A stretch of 64,000 nucleotides of DNA, from contig NZ_JACHTC010000002.1 in assembly GCF_014145635.1 (NCBI RefSeq), positions 1 to 64,000 of the forward strand, given 5' to 3'. Source of the stretch: Myroides sp. WP-1 (GTDB lineage Bacteria; Bacteroidota; Bacteroidia; Flavobacteriales; Flavobacteriaceae). Within the stretch, counting starts at the first letter, position 1. Each line of letters opens with the position of its first letter. The notes under the pieces are model-generated. The model did no database searches, was not told where the DNA came from, and worked only from the letters and a program-made list of their open reading frames with translations. Positions 8,489 to 16,678 of this stretch are shown piece after piece. The translations under genes were made by a program, and so were the position numbers.

Positions 8489-9727
8489 ATGAACTTAGAT
8501 TCTGCCGAATTTATTCGTGTGGGTACAGCATATTATGCCATAATTGAAAGACCTACACTTAGTAAAACAACTGAAAAGGTAATGCTTCCTTGGAACAAGG
8601 AAACAATTACTAATGACTTTGGAAAAGACTTTATTTCCAATATTAAAAAGTATTATGGCTTTTGTTGTATTCCGCAACATATCAATTACAACAGAGAGAT
8701 AGATGACTTCTACAATATCTACCACCCTATAGACTACCAAGTACAACGATCTATTGATGACTTGGTTTACTTAGAGAGTAAACTAAAATACACTTTAGAT
8801 TTTATACGTCATATTTTCGGTGATCAATATAACTTAGGGCTTGATTATTTTAAGATATTGTTGGAGTATCCTACTCAAGTTCTCCCTGTTCTTGTATTAG
8901 TTTCTAAAGCTCGTGAAACTGGAAAATCAACAATGCTAAAATACCTAAGAAAGATATTTTCGTTTAATGCAACGTATATTAATGCAGAATCGTTTGTAAA
9001 CAACTTTAACTCAGATTTAGACGGTAAGTTATTAGTACTTATAGATGAAGTCGTTACTGATAATCAACAAATCACTGAGCGTATCAAATTTTTAAGTACT
9101 GCTGATAGAAATAAGATTGAACGTAAAGGTAGAGACAAAGAAGAAGTAGAATCCTTCTACAAATTTGTTATGACTAGTAACTTTGAAGATTCTTTTATGA
9201 AGATTGACAAAGAAGAAATACGTTTCTGGGTTCGTAAGATTCCACAAATAGAAAAGAACCCAGATTTTTTAGATTTGCTTTTTAAAGAGATTCCTGATTT
9301 TCTCAATTATCTTTTTACAATTCCTTACTCCACAACTAAGAGAACTCGTATGTGGTTTACCCCAGAACAAATAAGAACTGAGGCATTAGTAAAATTAATG
9401 AATTCTGATAAGAATAAGTTAGAGCAAGAGGTGCTAGAGTTAATAAGGGAACTTGCAGAGAGATTTGATGAGAAAGAGTTATGCCTTGCACCAATGGAAA
9501 CCTCTGCTATTATTAAGAAGATTAATAAGAGAAGTAATATAGAACCAAAAGACGTAAGAAAGATTTTCAAAAAATGGGGGTTTATTGCATCAGAAAATTC
9601 GTATAAATACCCTGGATATGATTACCATTCCTATGGAGAATTTACTAGACTAGATAGAACGGGAAGATTCTATCAAATTAATCTTAGCAAAATTGCTCAT
9701 TATTTTGATGAGAATGATGAGAGGTGA
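8489..9727 (+). CDS. D5/VirE-like primase-helicase ATPase, paralog of 2550-3791
   Basis: This 412-residue P-loop ATPase has Walker A ARETGKSTM (GKS at 145-147), Walker B LLVLIDEV and a later TSNFEDSFMKIDKEEIRFWV stretch matching the left-element paralog. The two proteins differ by one residue in length and share start, motifs and the KRTRMWFTPE(Q/T) segment, but diverge in the C-terminal third. That third may contact element-specific DNA. Unlike the left element, no primase gene follows; instead there is a field of TCATCAAA repeats. The likely role is replication of the excised island. Confidence 0.8.
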   Translation: MNLDSAEFIRVGTAYYAIIERPTLSKTTEKVMLPWNKETITNDFGKDFISNIKKYYGFCCIPQHINYNREIDDFYNIYHPIDYQVQRSIDDLVYLESKLKYTLDFIRHIFGDQYNLGLDYFKILLEYPTQVLPVLVLVSKARETGKSTMLKYLRKIFSFNATYINAESFVNNFNSDLDGKLLVLIDEVVTDNQQITERIKFLSTADRNKIERKGRDKEEVESFYKFVMTSNFEDSFMKIDKEEIRFWVRKIPQIEKNPDFLDLLFKEIPDFLNYLFTIPYSTTKRTRMWFTPEQIRTEALVKLMNSDKNKLEQEVLELIRELAERFDEKELCLAPMETSAIIKKINKRSNIEPKDVRKIFKKWGFIASENSYKYPGYDYHSYGEFTRLDRTGRFYQINLSKIAHYFDENDER

Positions 9728-9928
9728 TTTAATATATTGATTAATAGTTTTTTATCTCTCATCAAAACTGTCATCAAACTGTCATCAAACTAATTTTGAT
9801 GACAGTTTTAAACTAATTTTGATGAATGATGAGAGTTTGATGACAGTATATCTTTATAATTATCAATTGATTACAAGGTTCTGTCATCAATCATCAAAAT
9901 ATCATTGAAATTTAAGTCATACAAGATT
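9728..9928. repeat. Iteron-like field, TCATCAAA word
   Basis: Seven exact copies of TCATCAAA or its complement lie within 140 bases: direct at 9759, 9771, 9782 and 9891, inverted at 9795, 9818 and 9836. A near copy is at 9884. Several are extended to CTGTCATCAAA, making a hairpin-capable array around 9771-9845. The field follows the ATPase gene directly, as the TCATCTG field does in the left element. It is probably a replication origin or ATPase-binding region; this is inference from layout. Confidence 0.6.
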
Positions 9929-10131
9929 ATGACATATAGTGAAGTGAAAAAAATAGGTTTAACCTTTATTTTATCTAAAATAAGGTACTAAAAAAGTCAA
10001 ACAGAATAATCAAGATGTTTTGGATAGTGAGCCTATGTATAGAAGAGTTAATACAGAACATAAAGTTTACAACGATCGTTATTCTTCTCTTCTGACTTAA
10101 CAGTTATTTACTTTTTTCTTTTCTACAGAAT

Positions 10132-10222
10132 AAGTGTTTTCTTTAAAAAAACACTTCTATGAAATAGAGCAAGACGGCGTCGGACAAAAGTTCGACCCAT
10201 ACTTGCCCATACGGGAGGTAAT
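10132..10222. other. Structured intergenic region, candidate oriT of the island
   Basis: Three structures occur in a row: a hairpin AAGTGTTTT/AAAACACTT (10132-10156); a stem GTCGGAC-AAAA-GTTCGAC (10179-10196); and the direct repeat CCCATAC TTG CCCATAC followed by GGG (10196-10215). The GC-rich part stands out from AT-rich surroundings. It lies about 100 bases upstream of a BtgA-like mobilization gene, the expected place for oriT. The first hairpin could be a terminator. The remainder of 9929-10316 shows nothing recognisable. Confidence 0.4.
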
Positions 10223-10316
10223 TAATTAATAATCAATCACTTGTTGTTTGTAAATTAATTCTTTAGAAAAGAAAAAAGTAGTCAAAACAAATTAATTAAC
10301 TAAAAATCAGTCCATT

Positions 10317-10841
10317 ATGAGTAACTACTCACGAAAAACAGTAAAAATATACAGCGAAACATACAAACATTTAGAACGAATTTCAAAGGAGACAGATAAA
10401 CCAATTTTACATGTTGTAAGTACAATAGTCAACACGTTTGTAGAAAATGAATTCGTCAAAGATTTTAATTTAGAAGCTAAGACTAAACCTATAAACTATC
10501 GTGATCTTTTAACCAACTCTTTAAATGAGCAAAAGAAAGAGCTAGCAAATTTTATGAAGGAGCGAACTAATACGATAATTGGTTTTATTAAGACGCTTGA
10601 TAAGAAAGTAGAAGGAGCAAGACGTGATATCATTTTCAAAGTAGATCCTGATGATGATACAATTTTTCATCCATTAGAGTTCCATTATGATTTTGTGATA
10701 AAGAATCTACTACTTTTATTAGAGGTTAATGGTATGTCCACAGATGATTGTATAAAAAATTTAGAAGTTCTACTTAGTCGAGATGAATATGAATTTTTTA
10801 TAAAGAGCTATAATGCTGTAATGTCTAAAAGAATAAACTAA
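10317..10841 (+). CDS. BtgA/BfmA-like mobilization protein
   Basis: The first 45 residues of this 174-residue protein (RKTVKIYSETYKHLERISKETDKP) have the look of a ribbon-helix-helix DNA-binding domain. The remainder is helical and charged, like the BfmA/BtgA mobilization accessory proteins of Bacteroides transposons. In those elements a relaxase gene follows; here the next gene is convergent and is not a relaxase. If functional, the island would have to borrow a relaxase in trans. The family call is moderate and rests on the N terminus and context. Confidence 0.55.
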   Translation: MSNYSRKTVKIYSETYKHLERISKETDKPILHVVSTIVNTFVENEFVKDFNLEAKTKPINYRDLLTNSLNEQKKELANFMKERTNTIIGFIKTLDKKVEGARRDIIFKVDPDDDTIFHPLEFHYDFVIKNLLLLLEVNGMSTDDCIKNLEVLLSRDEYEFFIKSYNAVMSKRIN

Positions 10842-11320
10842 AGTATGTAAGCTTGAGATACAAGGTTAGAGAGAATTGTATGTTTTTCTTTTGATAAAGA
10901 GTCTTCCATTTGATATACCTGGTCATAAGTACACTTATAAATTAATTCATATACTAAGTAAGTAATTACCTCGCAAGATAAATTATCAAAGACAAACTTA
11001 TAACCATCTTTCGCTAGATCAAAACTATTAATATTAATGTGTTTAGGATAAATCTCAAAGGTAGTCTTGACATATACAGCTTTAAATAAATCTTCATTAA
11101 GAGTACCATGAAGAATAGTTGACCTTTCAAGTCTATCTAAAGCATGTAACGTTCTTTCAATTTGTTCTACCCAATAAGTAGAGACCTTATGACTCTTAAG
11201 TAATTTAATACTTTCAATAAAACTAGGGGATAACTGTAGAGTCTTGTTGTCTATAAACGAAACATCTAAAGTATTAAATAATAGGTTATTTAGAACTTTA
11301 ATAATAGGACGTGAACTCAT
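10838..11320 (-). CDS. Protein of unknown function
   Basis: I do not recognise this protein. The frame is open up to 11386, giving 182 residues, but the extra 22 codons would run across the left arm of a long dyad at 11357-11477. The ATG at 11318-11320 (MSSRPIIKV) is preferred, giving about 160 residues. It is mostly helical with no visible motif. Its 3' end overlaps the convergent mobilization gene by four bases. Confidence 0.5.
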   Translation of the reverse strand: MSSRPIIKVLNNLLFNTLDVSFIDNKTLQLSPSFIESIKLLKSHKVSTYWVEQIERTLHALDRLERSTILHGTLNEDLFKAVYVKTTFEIYPKHININSFDLAKDGYKFVFDNLSCEVITYLVYELIYKCTYDQVYQMEDSLSKEKHTILSNLVSQAYIL

Positions 11321-11356
11321 AGCCTTAAAAGTAAAAGGCGCAAGCTCGGTAACTAT

Positions 11357-11477
11357 GGTTAACTGAGGTTTGCGACAACCCAACAACCCAATAGACTCCG
11401 CCTACGCCAATATAAGGCACAGGCGCAAGTCTATCGTTTTATAGGTTGTTTAATGAAGGTCGCAATTTCAGTTAACC
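11357..11477. repeat. 121-bp nested inverted repeat
   Basis: Outer arms GGTTAACTGA..TTGCGAC (11357-11376) and GTCGCAA..TCAGTTAACC (11459-11477) match in 17 positions around a two- to three-base difference. Inside lie AACAACC (11382-11388) with GGTTGTT (11444-11450), ATAGACT (11391-11397) with AGTCTAT (11428-11434), and CGCCT..GCC (11399-11408) with GGC..AGGCG (11416-11425). CTATCGTTT at 11431 can alternatively pair with AAACGATAG at 11479. Nothing in the flanking genes explains it; it could be a structured RNA, a MITE-like insertion or a recombination or oriT site. Confidence 0.65.
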
Positions 11478-11580
11478 CAAACGATAGCTCACGCTTGTTC
11501 GTAATATTTTCAATTACAAATGTAGATATTATCTATCAATAACTAAAAGAATTACATAACTTAGAAAATAAAAAGACATT

Positions 11581-12201
11581 ATGGAAGAGTTTAAAACATA
11601 CATTAGAAATTGGTTCTTAGAGAACAACCCTACATTTAAACCAAACATTGAAGACATCTATTTAGACGTCGAAGATCTGTTAAAAGGACTTAGTCCTCAA
11701 GCTTGTAGAATAGAGTTATCTTCATTTTTAGCTTTAAATTATAGTAATAAATATCTAGAGAAAGTTGAAATGGAACTATATGATGGGTATGGTGATATAG
11801 TAAATGGATGGAATGAGTTAGGCATATTTACTTCTGAGCTTGAATGTATACTAGAGAACTTAGAAAAGGATATAGGTAGGCATCCTAATAAGGACGTAGA
11901 TGATTTAATAAAAGCCTGTGTTCAAAAATACATGTTAAGGGATGAGATAGAGGTAGATCCTTTTATTGAGTTTATGCAATCGTTAAGAGAGGACTGTAAA
12001 CCTAGTGCGGAAGAAGTGGCTAAGTTCGCGGAAGTAGCTCGTCTGCATCAAGAGAATGGACTAGATAAGAATCAACGTATGTGCCCTAAGTGTTTGGAAG
12101 TAATAACATCGAAGTATGCACATGATTTTGTTCGATGTAAATGCGGTTATCTTGGGATTGATGGAGGATTAGATTATACTGAGGTACATGTTTTCTTTTA
12201 A
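11581..12201 (+). CDS. Protein of unknown function with a C-terminal zinc ribbon
   Basis: This 206-residue protein is acidic and helical over its first 165 residues. It ends in a four-cysteine zinc ribbon, CPKC (near residue 169) and CKCG (near 187). I do not recognise the family. Such ribbons often bind nucleic acid or stabilise regulators. It stands alone, downstream of the long dyad and upstream of a good terminator. Confidence 0.6.
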   Translation: MEEFKTYIRNWFLENNPTFKPNIEDIYLDVEDLLKGLSPQACRIELSSFLALNYSNKYLEKVEMELYDGYGDIVNGWNELGIFTSELECILENLEKDIGRHPNKDVDDLIKACVQKYMLRDEIEVDPFIEFMQSLREDCKPSAEEVAKFAEVARLHQENGLDKNQRMCPKCLEVITSKYAHDFVRCKCGYLGIDGGLDYTEVHVFF

Positions 12202-12291
12202 AATAAATTTTAAGGTTTTGACTTTTATTAAAAGTATTCAAGATAGAAATTAGTTTGGAATGATATAGAAAAAGGTTGTATAAAAAACAAA

Positions 12292-12314
12292 AACCTCGGA
12301 GCAAGTCCGAGGTT
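12292..12314 (+). terminator. Intrinsic terminator
   Basis: AACCTCGGA and TCCGAGGTT form a perfect nine-pair stem with a five-base loop, followed by GTTATTTCTTTTTTTT. It ends transcription of the zinc-ribbon gene. Between here and 12455 nothing further is visible. Confidence 0.85.
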
Positions 12315-12455
12315 GTTATTTCTTTTTTTTAAGTGCAGCGTTAAAGCATGTTTCAGAATAACGGGACACTATTTTGTTATGCAAAAGTACGATAACATAC
12401 GCTACTATGCAATAGATTACTATTGTTTTTTACAAAAAAACGAAATATATACGTT

Positions 12456-13331
12456 CTATTTAGGTGCTATATAATTAATCTTTGTCGTTATGATTCCTGT
12501 TATTTCGTCACCTTTATTTAAGTATTGATTAAACAAATCATCAATATTATTTTTTAGTTCATCAGCTCTATTTTGTGATATTGTAGATAGTATAAAAATG
12601 ATGATTTTGATACATGAGTCTAAACAGTGCCTATCATTATTATTAAAAGTGTAATAAGGTAGTTTTGGTATACCATAAGTATTCCTTAGGTCAAAAATAA
12701 CACCGTTATGAGCACAATAATTGCGTACAAAGACGATCACATCCATTAGTTTTTCGAATTTTGGAATATCTTTTACTTTATACATATCTGATATTCTTTG
12801 TTTGGTTTCAATACTTAGAAGGTTCTTGTATATTTTCTGATTGATTCCAAATGTTAGGTATTCTAATGTCTTCCATGCAGGAGCGTATTTATCATTAATG
12901 TGTTTATTGTGATGATTGTTTATTACATTGTTTTTTCTAAAATCAGTATTGTAGTATTTGTCAAAACCATTAATAAAATCCTTTGTCATAACCTTTGGAT
13001 CAACAAACCATGTAGGACTGGTCTTGTGGATATTAGAAACATAGTACACTATTTTGGTTCTATAATTAACTTCAATCCTATTAAGGGATTTAATAAGTAA
13101 GTGTCTTAAATCTACATCCAGGTAATAGAGATCAATGATAGTAGAGAATTTTATACCCTCTTGAAAATTATGTTCATCATCTATTTCAAAAGGATTCCAA
13201 TAAAAACCAAGTCTATAATATCCAATGTCAAGAAGCACTTCCTTAATTTTGTCTAAAGGAAGGTCAAGTATCATTCCTCTTGATTTTAATTTTTCTATTT
13301 GATTGTCTATTGATGTAGCTATATTTCCCAT
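12456..13331 (-). CDS. AbiD/AbiF-family (Abi_2) abortive-infection-like protein
   Basis: This 291-residue protein matches the Abi_2 pattern: an early DIGYYRLGFYWNPF segment, then LRHLLIKSLNRIEVNYRTKI, and late in the chain an RNxxxH motif (R203, N204, H208 in VRNYCAHNG). That motif is the RNase signature of HEPN proteins. Members of this family give phage resistance, presumably by RNA cleavage. The gene is alone on the minus strand, divergent from the ISP-like/SIR2 operon, inside the island. Its defence role is inferred. Confidence 0.8.
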   Translation of the reverse strand: MGNIATSIDNQIEKLKSRGMILDLPLDKIKEVLLDIGYYRLGFYWNPFEIDDEHNFQEGIKFSTIIDLYYLDVDLRHLLIKSLNRIEVNYRTKIVYYVSNIHKTSPTWFVDPKVMTKDFINGFDKYYNTDFRKNNVINNHHNKHINDKYAPAWKTLEYLTFGINQKIYKNLLSIETKQRISDMYKVKDIPKFEKLMDVIVFVRNYCAHNGVIFDLRNTYGIPKLPYYTFNNNDRHCLDSCIKIIIFILSTISQNRADELKNNIDDLFNQYLNKGDEITGIITTKINYIAPK

Positions 13332-13516
13332 TTTATTTAGTATTAATACCCATGTAAATATATTAGATTAAGAAGTTATATCATCTAAAATAGTGTGAAA
13401 ATTATTTTAGCACAACTGACAATTTGGGTCAATCTTATTACTTTGAGTGAGTTAGTTTTTAATTCCTTTTAACTTGTTTGAATTATAAGTATTTTTGTTT
13501 TTTAAAGTTATTTACA

Positions 13517-16500
13517 ATGAACACCTTACAATATATATCAAGCCTTAATAATCGCTATAAATTAGGGAATTCTACAGAACATACTTTTCGTGGTGATTTA
13601 CAAAATTTAATTGAAAGTTTATTACCTGAAATACAAGCAACCAATGAACCTAAACGCCAGGCATGTGGAGCTCCTGATTATGTGTTAACTAAAGTTGGAA
13701 GTACTATTCCTATTGGTTATATCGAAGCTAAAGATATTGGAGTTGATTTAAAGTCAAAGCAACTTCAAGAACAGTTTGGGAGATATAAAGAGGGATTGAC
13801 AAATTTAATAATTACGGATTACTTACAGTTTGATTTCTATAGAGATGGAGAATTAACCACAACTATAACTATCGGAGAGGTAGTTGATGGTGGTATTCAA
13901 CCATTACATGAAAGCATAAATATATTTGAAAGTCTTATATTAAACTTTAGTACGGTTGTATCTCAAACTATTCGTTCTGCCGAAAGACTTGCAGAGTTGT
14001 TGGCAGGTAAAGCACGTTTGATGGCTGATATAATCGAAAAGGCTTTAAATGCAGATGATGAGTTACAACAATTCTCACCCCTTAAGCAACAAATGCTTTC
14101 ATTTAAGAATATGTTAATTCACGATATCGATAATAAAGCTTTCTCTGATATTTACTCACAAACAATTGCTTATGGTATGTTTGCTGCTCGCTATAATGAT
14201 AGCACATTAGATACCTTTTCTCGTATAGAAGCTGCTAATCTAATACCTAAGTCTAATCCTTTTTTGCGTAAGTTATTTCAGGATATTGCTGGGTTTGATT
14301 TGGATAAACGTATAGATTGGGTTGTAGATGAGTTAGTTAATGTGTTCTTGGCAACAGATGTCCATCAAATTATGATAGGATTTGGTAAGAGTACAAAGAT
14401 GGAAGATCCTATCATTCATTTTTATGAAACTTTCCTTTCTAAGTATGATGCTAAGTTACGTAAAGCAAGAGGTGTTTGGTATACCCCTCAACCTGTGGTA
14501 AATTTTATTGTAAGAGCTGTAGATGATATTTTAAAAGATGAATTTGGTTTATCTCAAGGATTAGCGGATACATCAAAGACTAGAATTAAAGTAAATACAG
14601 ATATGGCAGATGGGCGCTCTTCTACAGGGTATAGACAAGTAGAGAAAGAGGTACATCGCGTTCAAATATTGGATCCTGCTACGGGTACAGGAACATTCTT
14701 AGCCGAAACCGTAAAGCATATCTATTCTAAATTTAAAGGAATGGAAGGAATGTGGAATCAATATGTAAAAGCAGACTTAATACCCCGATTGAATGGCTTT
14801 GAGTTATTGATGGCATCTTATGCAATGGCGCATCTGAAGATGGATATGCTATTACAAGAAACGGGATATCAAAGTGACGATGATCAACGATTCAGAATAT
14901 ATCTTACGAATTCTTTAGAGGAAGCTCACCCTGATACAAATACATTATTTAGTTCTTGGCTTTCTGATGAAAGTAATCAAGCAAATGCTATTAAAAAAGA
15001 TACACCTGTGATGGTTATTATGGGGAATCCTCCTTATAGCGGGGAATCTGCTAATAAGGGAAAGTGGATTATGGATTTGATGGAGGATTATAAAAAAGAA
15101 CCTGGAGGTAAAGAGAAATTAAAAGAAAGAAACCCTAAATGGATAAATGATGACTACGTAAAGTTCTTGCGTTATGGACAGCATTTTATTGAGAAAAACG
15201 GAAATGGGGTTTTGGCTTTCATTAATCCGCATGGATTTTTAGACAATCCTACTTTTAGAGGGATGAGATGGAATCTGCTAAAAACGTATGATAAGATTTA
15301 TACCATCGATTTACATGGAAATTCAAAGAAAAAAGAAACAGCACCTGATGGTTCAATTGATCAAAATGTTTTTGATATTATGCAAGGTGTTTCTATCAAT
15401 CTCTTTGTAAAAACAGGAACTAAAAAAACAAATGAATTAGGTCAAGTGTTTCAATATGATTTATATGGAAAAAGAGAAAGTAAATATGAATTTTTAATCG
15501 AGAAAAATATTCGTTCAATTGATTTTAATAAATTAGAAAATGTCGCACCGGATTACTTTATGGTGCCAAAAGATTTTGCTGCTCAAGCAGCATATGAAAA
15601 AGGCTTTAAAATAAATGAACTTTTTATAGTAAATAATGTTGGGATAGTTACTTCTAGAGATTCATTTGTGATTGATACTAATGAGTCTAATCTTTCAGAA
15701 CGAATTCAGGATTTCTTTTTTTTGGAAAAGGAAGAAATAGTTGCTAAGTATAATTTAAAAGAGAATTCTACTTGGAAAATTGATTCAGTAAAGAATGTAG
15801 CAGGTAGTTTTGATAATAATCAAATAAAGAAGATAAATTATAGACCTTTCGACACTAGGTTTATATATTATGATGAGTTTTTTATTGAAAGATCAAGAAG
15901 AGATGTAATGAAGCATTTTCTAAAATCTAATTTGGGAATAGTTTTTAAATTAGGTAATGCAGAAGAGAAATCTGTATCAGTAATGGTGACAAATTCATTA
16001 ATAGACTTTAGAAGTTGGTCGAGACCTGGCATGCAAGGTGGAGATTATATAGCTCCATTGTATTTAGTGACTGATAATTGGAGTATAGGAAATGAAGTGT
16101 TAACTAAAACTCCTAATCTTTCTCCTAAGTTAATTGAAAAAATAGAAAAAAGATTAGGTTTAAAACTTGGACAAGAGAAGGTAGGTGTAGACGGGACATT
16201 TGCGCCAATAGATATATTAGATTATATCTATGCAGTATTACATTCACCTAAATACAGAGAAACATATAAAGAGTTTCTTAAAATCGATTTCCCACGTGTA
16301 CCTTATCCTAATGATTCGGTTTCATTTTGGAAGTTAGTAGCTTTAGGTAAACAGATACGAGAATTACATTTGTTGGAATCAGATAAGGTAAATGATTTTA
16401 TATCTTCTTATCCTAAGAGTGGTGATAATATAGTAGGTAAAACAGCTTTCAATGAAGGGAAAGTTTTTATCAACGATACCCAATACTTTGATAACGTTCC

Positions 16501-16675
16501 AGAAGTGGCTTGGAATTTTTATATAGGAGGATATCAACCAGCTCAGAAATGGCTAAAGGATCGTAAGGATAGAGAATTGTCTTTTGAAGATATTAGACAC
16601 TATAATCAGATGATTGTTGCTTTAGTAGAAACAGATAGGTTGATGAAAGAAATAGATAATGTTTTAGAATTATAA
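13517..16675 (+). CDS. Type ISP-like restriction-modification enzyme (nuclease plus N6-adenine methyltransferase)
   Basis: An upstream TTG would give 1065 residues, but ATG at 13517 (MNTLQYISSLNNRYK) follows a TATTTTTG promoter-like box at 13490-13497 and is the likelier start, giving 1052. Residues about 20-130 resemble a PD-(D/E)xK nuclease, with D54 and E70-A-K72 (GYIEAKD). A gamma-class methyltransferase follows, with DPATGTGTF at 386-394 and NPPY at 504-507. The C-terminal 500 residues should hold target recognition. I see no helicase domain, unlike full-length type ISP enzymes of about 1600 residues, so it should cut without long translocation. A SIR2 gene follows three bases after the stop. 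Confidence 0.85.
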   Translation: MNTLQYISSLNNRYKLGNSTEHTFRGDLQNLIESLLPEIQATNEPKRQACGAPDYVLTKVGSTIPIGYIEAKDIGVDLKSKQLQEQFGRYKEGLTNLIITDYLQFDFYRDGELTTTITIGEVVDGGIQPLHESINIFESLILNFSTVVSQTIRSAERLAELLAGKARLMADIIEKALNADDELQQFSPLKQQMLSFKNMLIHDIDNKAFSDIYSQTIAYGMFAARYNDSTLDTFSRIEAANLIPKSNPFLRKLFQDIAGFDLDKRIDWVVDELVNVFLATDVHQIMIGFGKSTKMEDPIIHFYETFLSKYDAKLRKARGVWYTPQPVVNFIVRAVDDILKDEFGLSQGLADTSKTRIKVNTDMADGRSSTGYRQVEKEVHRVQILDPATGTGTFLAETVKHIYSKFKGMEGMWNQYVKADLIPRLNGFELLMASYAMAHLKMDMLLQETGYQSDDDQRFRIYLTNSLEEAHPDTNTLFSSWLSDESNQANAIKKDTPVMVIMGNPPYSGESANKGKWIMDLMEDYKKEPGGKEKLKERNPKWINDDYVKFLRYGQHFIEKNGNGVLAFINPHGFLDNPTFRGMRWNLLKTYDKIYTIDLHGNSKKKETAPDGSIDQNVFDIMQGVSINLFVKTGTKKTNELGQVFQYDLYGKRESKYEFLIEKNIRSIDFNKLENVAPDYFMVPKDFAAQAAYEKGFKINELFIVNNVGIVTSRDSFVIDTNESNLSERIQDFFFLEKEEIVAKYNLKENSTWKIDSVKNVAGSFDNNQIKKINYRPFDTRFIYYDEFFIERSRRDVMKHFLKSNLGIVFKLGNAEEKSVSVMVTNSLIDFRSWSRPGMQGGDYIAPLYLVTDNWSIGNEVLTKTPNLSPKLIEKIEKRLGLKLGQEKVGVDGTFAPIDILDYIYAVLHSPKYRETYKEFLKIDFPRVPYPNDSVSFWKLVALGKQIRELHLLESDKVNDFISSYPKSGDNIVGKTAFNEGKVFINDTQYFDNVPEVAWNFYIGGYQPAQKWLKDRKDRELSFEDIRHYNQMIVALVETDRLMKEIDNVLEL

Positions 16676-16678
16676 AGT

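Noticed and set aside
11357..11477. The nested dyad as an integron attC site
   Set aside because: The ends read GGTTAAC/GTTAACC and do not fit the RYYYAAC and GTTRRRY core sites, and no integron integrase is near.
13478..13516. TTG start for the ISP-like gene
   Set aside because: The extra 13 residues are hydrophobic and unlike the family, and span the promoter-like box; ATG at 13517 is better.
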